A program made the translations under genes and the position numbers. Shown here piece after piece: positions 51,398 to 59,626 of a stretch of DNA of 64,000 nucleotides (positions are counted from its first letter, which is position 1; each line of letters opens with the position of its first letter). The notes below the pieces were generated by a model that was not told the origin of the DNA, made no database searches, and saw nothing but the letters and a program-made list of their open reading frames with translations. This DNA comes from an uncultured Saprospiraceae bacterium. Lineage in GTDB: Bacteria; Bacteroidota; Bacteroidia; Chitinophagales; Saprospiraceae. The DNA is taken from assembly GCA_937951615.1 (NCBI GenBank), contig CALFBH010000012.1, positions 97,521 through 161,520 of the forward strand, in the 5' to 3' direction.

Positions 51398-51979
51398 ATG
51401 TCGAATAAGAAAAAAAAGAAAAATACCAAAGTTGCCAAGAAAGAGCAGCTAAGTCTGAGCCAGCGTGCGAATAGAATTTTAGAAGACCCCATGCTGCGTT
51501 TCTGCATTGGTTTTGTCTTGATTATCGGCTTGTTTTATTTGTTTTATACCACCTTATATAAAAGCTGGTTTCAAGACGCCATTTCTAATGTCAATGCAGT
51601 CGTCGGGAGTGTGATACTCAATCTGTTGGGCTACGGAACGACAGCGCAGGAAGCCAACATCACAGGCTCTTTTGCCATGAATATCAAGCGGGGCTGCGAT
51701 GCCATCGAACCTATGGCTTTACTAATTGCTTTGATTTTACCTTTTCCTGCACCACTCAAACGGCGTTTGCAGGGCTTGCTGATCGGCTTGCTGGCTTTGG
51801 CAGGATTGAATGTCATACGGATTGTCAGTCTTTACATGACTGGTATTGCTGCGCCCAATTTATTTGAAATTATGCACATACAAGTCTGGCAGGTCTTGTT
51901 TATCCTGGGGGCATTATTATACAGTGCCTTTTGGATACGTTGGGTCTTACTGAAACAACAGGGAAAAGTAGCCGCATAA
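51398..51979 (+). CDS. xrtH: Exosortase H-type transpeptidase (second copy)
   Basis: 193 residues, paralogous to the protein at 47479. The triad is Cys100 (IKRGCDAIEP), Arg141 (LNVIRIVSLY) and His160 (FEIMHIQVWQV). It has a very Lys-rich N-terminus, then several helices. It follows the CUB paralogue by 9 bp, so the 49094-51979 genes form one operon. Its companion membrane protein is 286 bp downstream, beyond repeat element H4. Confidence 0.88.
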   Translation: MSNKKKKKNTKVAKKEQLSLSQRANRILEDPMLRFCIGFVLIIGLFYLFYTTLYKSWFQDAISNVNAVVGSVILNLLGYGTTAQEANITGSFAMNIKRGCDAIEPMALLIALILPFPAPLKRRLQGLLIGLLALAGLNVIRIVSLYMTGIAAPNLFEIMHIQVWQVLFILGALLYSAFWIRWVLLKQQGKVAA

Positions 51980-52087
51980 CGAAGTAAGTTTAATCCTATA
52001 ACTATCGGATAAGATTAAGTTGAAGTTTAAAATAAGCGTCACCAAAGGTGACACCTTAACGCTTTAATTTAAACTTAATGTGTAACT

Positions 52088-52246
52088 GTAACAGTTTAGT
52101 CGATGGTCGATAGCTGTAATTCAACAATATTCCTGCTTTATAAGCTTTGCACGCATTTTGCAAAGCAAAATGAAATGCTGAAACGACCTGAATACTAAAA
52201 AACAGCCATCGACCGTGGACTATTGACCATCGACCTAAACTGTTAC
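52088..52246. repeat. Heptamer-flanked repeat element H4
   Basis: Outer arms GTAACAGTTTAG / CTAAACTGTTAC enclose GTCGATGGTCGATAG heptamers, the core CACGCATTTTGCAAAGCAAA, and inverse GGACTATTGACCATCGACC. It lies inside the second exosortase module, between the exosortase and its companion. A hairpin with GCGTCACC/GGTGAC-type arms occurs just before it (52025-52060). Confidence 0.65.
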
Positions 52247-52265
52247 CTTAAACTTAATCTTCACA

Positions 52266-52826
52266 ATGTTAACAAAGAAAACCATACTACTCTTTTTTGC
52301 CAAATGTCTGATTCTTTATCTCTTGCTGGCATTTGTAGCGATTCCTGCATTGAAGTTGGAAAGAGGAGCGTCTGCAGTGATAGCTGCGACTGGAAATGCT
52401 TTATTTAGTAATACCAAATGGAAAACAGTAACAGAAGGCTCAAAACACACAACCGTCGCTAATATTATGACGACCTTAAAAGGCAAAAGAATATCCTTCG
52501 ACAGCGAAATGAAAACTGTAGAAGAAGCCTGGCTGTTTTCCTTTCTTTTTATGGTTTCATTGATTTTAGCCCTGCCTTTTCACTGGAAACGAGTATTGGT
52601 CTCCTTGTTATTGGGTATACTGGGCATGTGGATATATTTGGCTTTTTTTATAAAATGGTCGATTAAATATGCCTGCGATGTAGTTGCCGGACAATCTGGT
52701 GACAACCTGATGAGTGGTGTCTTAGCAGAAAATATTGGCTATCTGACGATTGTCCCAGTCTTCATCTGGGTACTCGTCGCTTTCCGTCGCTCAGACTGGC
52801 GACAACTGGCTGCAAAGATGAAATAG
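52266..52826 (+). CDS. Exosortase-associated membrane protein (second copy)
   Basis: 186 residues, clearly paralogous to 48041: shared TKKTILLFxAKCL start, PALKLE, NTKW, GMWIYLAFFIKWSIKY and the terminal RRSDWRQLA. It has the same four hydrophobic segments and a variable periplasmic loop. In contrast to copy 1, it does not overlap its exosortase because element H4 separates them. It probably keeps the same function with the second exosortase. Confidence 0.75.
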   Translation: MLTKKTILLFFAKCLILYLLLAFVAIPALKLERGASAVIAATGNALFSNTKWKTVTEGSKHTTVANIMTTLKGKRISFDSEMKTVEEAWLFSFLFMVSLILALPFHWKRVLVSLLLGILGMWIYLAFFIKWSIKYACDVVAGQSGDNLMSGVLAENIGYLTIVPVFIWVLVAFRRSDWRQLAAKMK

Positions 52827-52830
52827 TATC

Positions 52831-52912
52831 TCAGGCTTCCAGCCTGACCAAGTCAATAAAAAAACAAAAAAGGAAATTCCAAATTCCAAAGTACATCAGG
52901 CTTCCAGCCTGA
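52831..52912. repeat. Two TCAGGCTtccAGCCTGA hairpins
   Basis: Identical 17-bp hairpins at 52831-52847 and 52896-52912, 65 bp apart in phase, between convergent genes. They may terminate both transcripts. Confidence 0.7.
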
Positions 52913-53022
52913 ACAGGCTAATAGAAAAATCAAAAAGGGAAATCCCAAAACTATTATAACAAGCGGGCAAGCCTTCCCTTCAGGGAATAAAAAGGGCGAG
53001 GGCAAGCAAAAAACTGCTACCG

Positions 53023-54732
53023 CTACTGCCCCACCAATTCAATCCGAGTCTCAAAACCCTCCAACTCAACTTTACGAACCCTCCGTTTTTCCTTAGTCAA
53101 ATTACAAAGCGCGACATAATCATTTTCTTCCTGTTGGAAATAAATTTCATACACATCATCTCGCCCTTCTACACGCTGTATCTGGCTATCCTTCCATTTA
53201 AAGACAGCATTATACCGTTCCCATTGTTCATCTGTATAATCGCCAACATAATCGGAAGTAAACAAAACACTACCCAACAAAGTATTGATTAGTAACAAAG
53301 TATCTTGTTGTCGGATATTTAGTTTTTGCTTGGCTGCTCTCAATATAAAAACATCTGGATCATTGAGGAAAGCCCTGCCATCCAATTGCCAGCGACTAAG
53401 GGTATTTCGTAAAGACAAGATCGTAGAAACCCGTTCTCGCCCACGCAGCCATTTCAGCAATTTATGTTCCCAACTCGTATGCACATCCGCTCCAATGCGA
53501 CAATAATCCACCAAACCATAAGCAGAACCCAAAGGCACACCGCAACCCAGAATTAGCTTATTGCCCACAAGATTGCGCAGGAAACGCAGGGCTTCGTGCA
53601 TCACCTGTCCACGTGTTTTGTTTTTGGGCGGCGCAAGAGCTACAGCATACAGAAAATCAAGTTTTACTAAGTCATAATTCCATTTATCCAATACCGTAAA
53701 AAATACACTCGTCAGGTATTTCTGAACCTCTTGATGATAAAAATCCAGTACATAAAACCAGCCACTCCAAAGCGGATTATAACCCGCCCGAACAGCTTGT
53801 CCAGCTTCATCTTTCAAAATCCAGTCGGGATGATCGCGGAATATTTTTGATTGCTTTTCGCAAATAAAAGGAGCCAACCAAAGCCCGGCTTTATAGTTTT
53901 TGTCGTGGATTTGTTTTGCAATACCTGCCATTCCATTCGGAAAAGTCGGCTTAGTCGTCAGCCAGTCCCCAATGTGCGTTTGATAGCCATCATCAATCTG
54001 AAATAAGTCGATAGGCGTTTGCTTTTCTGCAAAAGCATTCAAATTTTCCAGTATAATGGACTCCGATATTTTGGTATAATAATGATACCAACTCGTCCAG
54101 CCGACAATCGACGGGACTTTTGGTTTGTCGATCTCCATCATCCCAAAATAATCACTGAATTGCTGTGCCTCTTCACCTTCGCCCATGAAAATATCCAAAG
54201 CAGGGTAGGAGTGCGACAGTTCCAGCCCGGCACAGTCCTTCTCTATGCACAACTGATGCCCCGATACATCATGCCGAAACAAAGTATACCCCGTAAATTC
54301 ACTCAGCGAACCCAATAAAACGACCTGCCCACCCCGACGAATATAAGTATAAGACCAGCCATGCAAATGTCCTTCCCGATTGGGATAATTATAAAAATCA
54401 TAATCACCAAATCGCCCAATCCGACTTTTTGCAAAAGAGCGAACCGGCGCAATTTTTTCCTGCGTTCCAAATTCCCGGCTTTCTGTCCAGGATTGAAAAC
54501 CATTGCAAAAAATCCGCTCTTTCGCCCCATAAGGATGGTATAATTCAATGGCAAGATGCTGTATCTTCACCGTAGTCTTAGGATGAATATCCAATTTGAT
54601 GCGCTGCTGGTGTTCATTGATTTTTTCAATGGAAAAATCCACATATAATTCTTCGGCGAAAGCCTTTTTACCAGCAGGAATCTCCAAGGTTTTATCGTTG
54701 TAGCGGAGTACGGCGCGTTCTATTTTTAGCAT
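53023..54732 (-). CDS. GH36-type alpha-galactosidase
   Basis: 569 residues from ATG 54732; the -7 box at 54784-54791 excludes the longer frame from 54786. The N-terminal beta domain (about 1-190; NGFQSWTESREF) is followed by a TIM barrel (about 200-480): GWTSWYHYYTKISES, LFQIDDGYQTHIGDW, GLWLAPFICEKQS. The nucleophile Asp lies in DLVKLDFLYA and the acid/base Asp in the late YCRIGADVHTSW region. GH36 enzymes remove alpha-linked galactose from melibiose- or raffinose-type sugars. There is no signal peptide, so it acts in the cytoplasm. No sugar transporter is adjacent. Confidence 0.82.
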   Translation of the reverse strand: MLKIERAVLRYNDKTLEIPAGKKAFAEELYVDFSIEKINEHQQRIKLDIHPKTTVKIQHLAIELYHPYGAKERIFCNGFQSWTESREFGTQEKIAPVRSFAKSRIGRFGDYDFYNYPNREGHLHGWSYTYIRRGGQVVLLGSLSEFTGYTLFRHDVSGHQLCIEKDCAGLELSHSYPALDIFMGEGEEAQQFSDYFGMMEIDKPKVPSIVGWTSWYHYYTKISESIILENLNAFAEKQTPIDLFQIDDGYQTHIGDWLTTKPTFPNGMAGIAKQIHDKNYKAGLWLAPFICEKQSKIFRDHPDWILKDEAGQAVRAGYNPLWSGWFYVLDFYHQEVQKYLTSVFFTVLDKWNYDLVKLDFLYAVALAPPKNKTRGQVMHEALRFLRNLVGNKLILGCGVPLGSAYGLVDYCRIGADVHTSWEHKLLKWLRGRERVSTILSLRNTLSRWQLDGRAFLNDPDVFILRAAKQKLNIRQQDTLLLINTLLGSVLFTSDYVGDYTDEQWERYNAVFKWKDSQIQRVEGRDDVYEIYFQQEENDYVALCNLTKEKRRVRKVELEGFETRIELVGQ

Positions 54733-54783
54733 GTTGTTTAGTGATTGGTGGATGATTTTTTGTGTTTTGGAGTATAATGAGTA

Positions 54784-54791
54784 CAAATTTA
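54784..54791 (-). promoter_or_regulatory. -7 box for the alpha-galactosidase gene
   Basis: TAAATTTG on the minus strand, 51 bp before ATG 54732; it sets the translation start. Confidence 0.5.
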
Positions 54792-54907
54792 GTTATTTCT
54801 TTTATGAACGATTCCATGTTAACCATTGCATATTGTTTTGTGATTGAGGCGTGATGTTGATTTAATGTGAAAAAATCACTATATTGCAGCAATAAAATTA
54901 ATTAATT

Positions 54908-56263
54908 ATGTTAATAAGGTTTTCAGTTGAGAATTTTTCGTCTTTTAAGGAGAGGCAAACTTTTTCATTAATACCAGGAAAAACAAGGTTGAAAAAGGAG
55001 CACAAGACAAACCCAGTCAATAATATCTCTTTACTAAAGACTTCTGTGATATTTGGTGCCAATGCTTCTGGGAAATCTAATTTGGTTAAGGCCATTGTCT
55101 TTGGAAAAAAACTTGTCCTAAAAGGAATTAAAGCGGATGGTAAAATTATTTATGAGAAATTTAAATTGGATAAAAACTGTTTGGAAGGTGATTCCAGAAT
55201 TGAATATGAGCTTCAGGCAAATGGTAAAAATTTTGCTTATGGATTTGTTTTTAATAAAAATAATATTCGGGAAGAGTGGTTGTACGAGATAAGTAGGAAA
55301 AACGATAAGAAAATTTTTGAGCGCAACTCAAGCGATTTTGATTTGTCTTTTTTTGATAAAAATAATAGCAAAGAGGAACAAAAATTTTTAGAATTTATAG
55401 CGAAAAGTACACCAGATAATCAATTGTTTTTACACGAAATCAGAACGAGAAAAGTTAAAGAGAATGTTTCCGATATTACTGAATTACTAGATGTTTTAGA
55501 TTGGTTTTTAAACACCTTAAAGGTTATTCGCCCTGATGATAAATATAAAATGGGACTAAGATTTGAACTAAAAGAGGACAAAAAATTACTTCAATCTTTT
55601 GAAGAGTTTTTAAAGTATTTTGATACAGGAATTGACGGTGTGTGTTTACAGCAAGTTAGTATTGAGGAAATGGATATCCCAAAGCGAATTACAGAAAAAA
55701 TATTAGATGATTTGGGGAGTAGCAACTTAGAAAAATCATTTGCTTCGATGTCAATAAACGATGTTCTGTATTTTATTTCTGTAAAAAATAACAAACCTAT
55801 TTTTCATAAATTTATGACCAGACATAAAACTTCAAATAATAGTGAAGAATTATTTGATACTAGTGAAGAATCTGACGGTACGAACAGGATTATTGATTTT
55901 ATTCCATTATTTATGGATTTACTTCAAGGAAATAATGTATTTATAATTGATGAGATGGAGAGAAGTTTACACCCTAACTTAATATATGATTTGCTTGATT
56001 TGTTTCTTAAAAAGAGTGAAAAAGTGAATAGTCAGCTCATTCTTACAAGCCATGAGTCTTCCTTATTAACCCAAAAACTCCTTAGAAAGGATGAAGTTTG
56101 GTTTACGGTAAAAACAAAATATGGTTCTACAAAAGTCTATTCCTTAGAGGAATATAATGTGAGATTTGATAAAGCAATTAGACGAGATTATTTACTGGGA
56201 CGGTTTAAAGCAATTCCGAAAATCGGAAGTAGAAGCAAATTGACTGTTTTACCAAATCAATGA
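54908..56263 (+). CDS. AAA15/COG1106-type ATPase, AbiLi-like defence component
   Basis: 451 residues. SMC/RecF-like start IRFSVENFSSFKERQTFSLI, Walker A GANASGKS (50-57), then a long helical middle, Walker B IIDEMERSLHPNL and LTSHESSLLTQKLL, the switch typical of this group. Such ATPases pair with an RloB nuclease-like protein in the AbiL abortive-infection system and in R-M-linked RloA/RloB genes. The RloB-family gene follows 6 bp after the stop. No signal peptide or membrane helix; cytoplasmic. Confidence 0.82.
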   Translation: MLIRFSVENFSSFKERQTFSLIPGKTRLKKEHKTNPVNNISLLKTSVIFGANASGKSNLVKAIVFGKKLVLKGIKADGKIIYEKFKLDKNCLEGDSRIEYELQANGKNFAYGFVFNKNNIREEWLYEISRKNDKKIFERNSSDFDLSFFDKNNSKEEQKFLEFIAKSTPDNQLFLHEIRTRKVKENVSDITELLDVLDWFLNTLKVIRPDDKYKMGLRFELKEDKKLLQSFEEFLKYFDTGIDGVCLQQVSIEEMDIPKRITEKILDDLGSSNLEKSFASMSINDVLYFISVKNNKPIFHKFMTRHKTSNNSEELFDTSEESDGTNRIIDFIPLFMDLLQGNNVFIIDEMERSLHPNLIYDLLDLFLKKSEKVNSQLILTSHESSLLTQKLLRKDEVWFTVKTKYGSTKVYSLEEYNVRFDKAIRRDYLLGRFKAIPKIGSRSKLTVLPNQ

Positions 56264-56269
56264 TTGAGT

Positions 56270-56929
56270 ATGCCTAGAGAAAGACAGGAAATATTTAGGA
56301 TAAGCGACACAGAAGAAAAAGAAAGAATAATTGTGCTGGCTTTTGAAGGAAATATAGCTGAGGAAGAATATTTTGAGGAGCTTCAAACTATTGATGACTT
56401 TAATGATAGTTTGATTTATCTTCATTTGTTAAAACGTAGACGAAATGATACAAATAGCGCACCTAACCATGTTTATCGAAAATTAAAGAAAGAAGCAAAA
56501 GAAGAGTTTAATTTCAGTAATAAGGATGAATTGTGGATGATAATTGACAAGGATAGATGGAGGAATATTGATGCGATAATTCATCTTTGTAAGGCTGAAA
56601 AGAATATGTATGTAGCTGTGAGCAATCCTTGCTTTGAGTTTTGGCTACTACTACACGCCTGTAATTTTTCTTCAATTACAGACATAGAAAAAGAAGATAT
56701 TTTTGAAAACAGAAAAATATCAAATAAAAAAAGATATGTCGACAAGATTCTTGGAGAGAAATTATCAGATGGCTATAATAAGTCTAATCCCAGAACAAAT
56801 AGACTAATTAATAATGTTAGACAAGCTGTAATTGAAGCAAAAGGTTTATATGTAGAAGGAGAAGAATATCCGAATACTTTAGGCACGCATGTTTTTAAAG
56901 TTGTTGAAAAAATTCTTAAGGAAGAATAG
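56270..56929 (+). CDS. RloB-family (AbiLii-like) nuclease-like protein
   Basis: 219 residues from ATG 56270; TTG 56264 is the alternative. The RloB/TOPRIM-like core is visible as VLAFEGNIAEEEYFEEL (acidic Glu in the first motif) and LWMIIDKDRWRNID (DxD), followed by VSNPCFEFWLLLHAC, strongly conserved in this family. It has no known fold outside RloB-like. Together with the upstream ATPase it forms a two-gene unit of AbiL type, which in other bacteria stops phage growth at the cost of the cell. Function is inferred from the pairing. Confidence 0.82.
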   Translation: MPRERQEIFRISDTEEKERIIVLAFEGNIAEEEYFEELQTIDDFNDSLIYLHLLKRRRNDTNSAPNHVYRKLKKEAKEEFNFSNKDELWMIIDKDRWRNIDAIIHLCKAEKNMYVAVSNPCFEFWLLLHACNFSSITDIEKEDIFENRKISNKKRYVDKILGEKLSDGYNKSNPRTNRLINNVRQAVIEAKGLYVEGEEYPNTLGTHVFKVVEKILKEE

Positions 56930-57041
56930 TGATAATATGTGTGACTTAGTAAAACGGAAACAACAAGCAAGCCCCAAAAATCGTTTATATTAGCATACAG
57001 AACCGTATCGGCGACTTCAGTCACCGTTGAAATATATATCT

Positions 57042-59045
57042 ATGCAAATCAAAAAATACTGTTACCTGCTCTTAGCTTTTTTGCTACTATTTGCCTGCAA
57101 ATATTCGGAGAAAATCAACGATGGAAGAACGGCCTACGAGCGCAAGCAATTTGCGGAAGCTACACGGCTGTATGAAAAAGAATTTGGAAAGACAACAGGC
57201 AAAGACCAGGCACAAATCGCCTTCTTTGCAGGCAAATCCTATCTGGAAATGAACGATAACGACAAAGCGACGGAGTGGTTCAAAAAAGCCTGGGATTTGG
57301 ATTACGGACCAGGCGCATTGAAAGAATACGCTTATGCACTAAAACGTGGGGAGCGATACGACGAAGCCATCAAAATATTTGAACAACTGGGGCGTGAAAC
57401 GGGCAATATATTCAAATACGACCAGGAAGTAGCTGCCTGTAAAAAAGCCGATAAATGGCTGGCATTCCCACAGGAAACGGGGTATGAACTAGAAAAACAG
57501 ACCTTCAATAGTTCAGCTTCCGATTACGCGCCTGCTTTTTATAAAGACAATCAACTCATTTTTACCTCGGATAGAAGCAGTATTGATGGCAAGCAGACCT
57601 ATAAGTGGACAGGCAAGGATTTTTCCGATTTATTTATAGTAGAAAAAGAGGGTGGGGCAGTGGCTTTCGCCGAATTAAATTCCGAATACAACGAAGGCAC
57701 AATAGCCTTCAACAGCAGCTACTCAACCGCCTATTTTACCCGTTGCGGCAGCGATAAAAAAGACGGTACAGATTACTGCAAAATTGTATTCAGCAAAAAG
57801 ACCCGAGATGGTGGCTGGACAACACCTAAAATCTGTTCTTTTGTCAAAGGCAAATTCAATTTTGCTCATCCTTATCTGGCAGATGATGATAAAACACTCT
57901 ACTTCTCATCCGACATGTCCAATGGTTTTGGCGGAGCAGATATTTATAAAGTGGTAAGACAGGAAGATGGCTGGTCACAGCCCAATAATCTCGGAGGTGA
58001 AGTGAATACACCCAAAGACGAAAAATTTCCATTTCGATATGAAGACAAACTGTATTTTGCCTCGGATGGACATGTGGGCATGGGCGGTTTGGACATTTTT
58101 GAGGCCAGAAAAGAGAAAGGCTCCTGGCGCGAAGTCACCAACCTACGTGCGCCTGTCAATTCAGGCGGTGATGATTTTGGATTCATTATTCGTAAAGCTG
58201 AAAATGATACCTCAGAAGGTTATCTAAGTTCAACACGTAAAGAAGGGGAGGGCAAGGATGACATTTATTATTTTGCCAAAACCATTATAGAAATAGCCCC
58301 GCCACTACCACCTGTAGATACGATTGTACCAGCACCACCAATTGACACCATTATTCCGCCACCGGAAGTGGTTTATCAGTTTGTTTTGGATGGTAAAGTA
58401 TTGGCGAAGCAATATGAAAATTCTGATGACCCAAACAGTGCTGTAACTGGAAATGCACCTTTACCCGGAGCAAAAGTCAGCGTATCTTTTAATGGCGGAC
58501 CAGTCGGACTGGAAACAGATGGCAATGGACGATTCACCATGCAATTAAACGAAGAAACGGACTATTTTTTGTTAGCCTCCAAAGAGGGCTATTTTAATAA
58601 TTCTGCCCAAGTCAGCACGAAAGGCGAAAAGGATGAAAACCAACCTGCCAAGACCTTTCAGGTAGAAATTGTCTTAGATCCCATTTTCAGAAACAAAGAA
58701 ATCACACTGGAAAATATCTATTACGACTATGACAAATGGGACATTCGCCCCGACGCAGAACCTTCCCTCAATTTGCTGGTCAAAGTATTGAATGAAAACC
58801 CGTCTATCCGAATACAATTGTCCTCGCATACCGATTGTCGCGGTAAAGATGCTTATAATAAAGAACTTAGTCAAAAACGCGCCCAGTCTGCCGTAGATTA
58901 TCTGATTTCCAGAGGGATAGACCCGGGACGTATGCTGGCACAGGGCTATGGCGCAGCTGTTCCTGCGGTCAGTTGTCCCTGTGGTAAGTGTACAGACGAC
59001 GAGCATCAGGCGAACCGGAGAACGACTTTTAAAGTGATTGAATAA
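57042..59045 (+). CDS. porE: PorE-like T9SS lipoprotein (TPR-PD40-regulatory-OmpA)
   Basis: 667 residues from ATG 57042, giving a lipoprotein signal (YCYLLLAFLLLFAC). TPR repeats (about 25-140; AFFAGKSYLEMNDNDKATEW) lead into a PD40/WD40-like beta-propeller (about 150-420; APAFYKDNQLIFTSDRSS, DDKTLYFSSDMSNGFGGADI), then a carboxypeptidase-regulatory-like module (about 450-545) and an OmpA peptidoglycan-binding domain (about 555-667; IYYDYDKWDIRPDAEPSL, SSHTDCRGKDAYNKELSQKR). Order and length match PorE of the type IX secretion apparatus, which links the machinery to peptidoglycan. Paralogues with this layout exist in Bacteroidota, so the exact name is tentative. Confidence 0.7.
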   Translation: MQIKKYCYLLLAFLLLFACKYSEKINDGRTAYERKQFAEATRLYEKEFGKTTGKDQAQIAFFAGKSYLEMNDNDKATEWFKKAWDLDYGPGALKEYAYALKRGERYDEAIKIFEQLGRETGNIFKYDQEVAACKKADKWLAFPQETGYELEKQTFNSSASDYAPAFYKDNQLIFTSDRSSIDGKQTYKWTGKDFSDLFIVEKEGGAVAFAELNSEYNEGTIAFNSSYSTAYFTRCGSDKKDGTDYCKIVFSKKTRDGGWTTPKICSFVKGKFNFAHPYLADDDKTLYFSSDMSNGFGGADIYKVVRQEDGWSQPNNLGGEVNTPKDEKFPFRYEDKLYFASDGHVGMGGLDIFEARKEKGSWREVTNLRAPVNSGGDDFGFIIRKAENDTSEGYLSSTRKEGEGKDDIYYFAKTIIEIAPPLPPVDTIVPAPPIDTIIPPPEVVYQFVLDGKVLAKQYENSDDPNSAVTGNAPLPGAKVSVSFNGGPVGLETDGNGRFTMQLNEETDYFLLASKEGYFNNSAQVSTKGEKDENQPAKTFQVEIVLDPIFRNKEITLENIYYDYDKWDIRPDAEPSLNLLVKVLNENPSIRIQLSSHTDCRGKDAYNKELSQKRAQSAVDYLISRGIDPGRMLAQGYGAAVPAVSCPCGKCTDDEHQANRRTTFKVIE

Positions 59046-59046
59046 A

Positions 59047-59125
59047 TTGTGTTGTCGTGTTGATGTGTTGTCGTGTTGTCGTTTTAGGAACACATCAACA
59101 CATCAGCACCACAACACGCCAACAC
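59047..59125. repeat. GTGTTGTC inverted arrays
   Basis: A GTGTTGTCGTGTTGATGTGT-type array is mirrored by ACACATCAACACATCAGCAC and CACAACACGCCAACAC directly before the GNAT start. The unit is like that at 17556-17702 but arranged independently. Confidence 0.7.
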
Positions 59126-59626
59126 ATGAAGAAAGCAAAACCACATCATATTCCAGCTATCGAAGCTCTTTTTCAAGCTTGCATAGCAGCTATGGATGCA
59201 AAAGGTATCAGGCAATGGAATAAAGATTATCCTGGACGGGAGAATATTATCAAAGACATTGAACGCCAGGAATTATACTGCATTGGAGAAGGAGAGGAAG
59301 TGCAAGGCGTCATCACGCTCAATGACATTCAAGACCCGCAATACAAAGACATCAACTGGAAATATGAAGGCAAAATACTGGTCGTACATCGCCTGGCGGC
59401 ACATCCGGCTTATCAAGGAAAAGGCATTGGTGTTCGGCTGATGCAGTTTGCGGAAGACTATGGGGCGGAGAATGGCTATGATGCTATCCGATTAGATGGC
59501 TATGAAGGCAATCCGCGCTCTATGGCTTTTTATCGTAAACTGGGCTACATGGAGACTGGTTTTGTGCAGTTTGATTATCAGTCGATGCGCTGTGTTTGTT
59601 TTGAAAAAAAGATAAACAATGCCTAA
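59126..59626 (+). CDS. GNAT family N-acetyltransferase
   Basis: 166 residues from ATG 59126; the longer frame from 59057 translates the array. GNAT features: an N-terminal helix (AIEALFQACIAAMDAKGIRQ), the acetyl-CoA-binding stretch VHRLAAHPAYQGKGIGVRLM, then AEDYGAENGYDAIRLDGYEG and PRSMAFYRKLGYMETG. It transfers acetyl groups to an unknown amine. It overlaps the next gene by 8 bp, so both are probably one unit. Confidence 0.82.
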   Translation: MKKAKPHHIPAIEALFQACIAAMDAKGIRQWNKDYPGRENIIKDIERQELYCIGEGEEVQGVITLNDIQDPQYKDINWKYEGKILVVHRLAAHPAYQGKGIGVRLMQFAEDYGAENGYDAIRLDGYEGNPRSMAFYRKLGYMETGFVQFDYQSMRCVCFEKKINNA

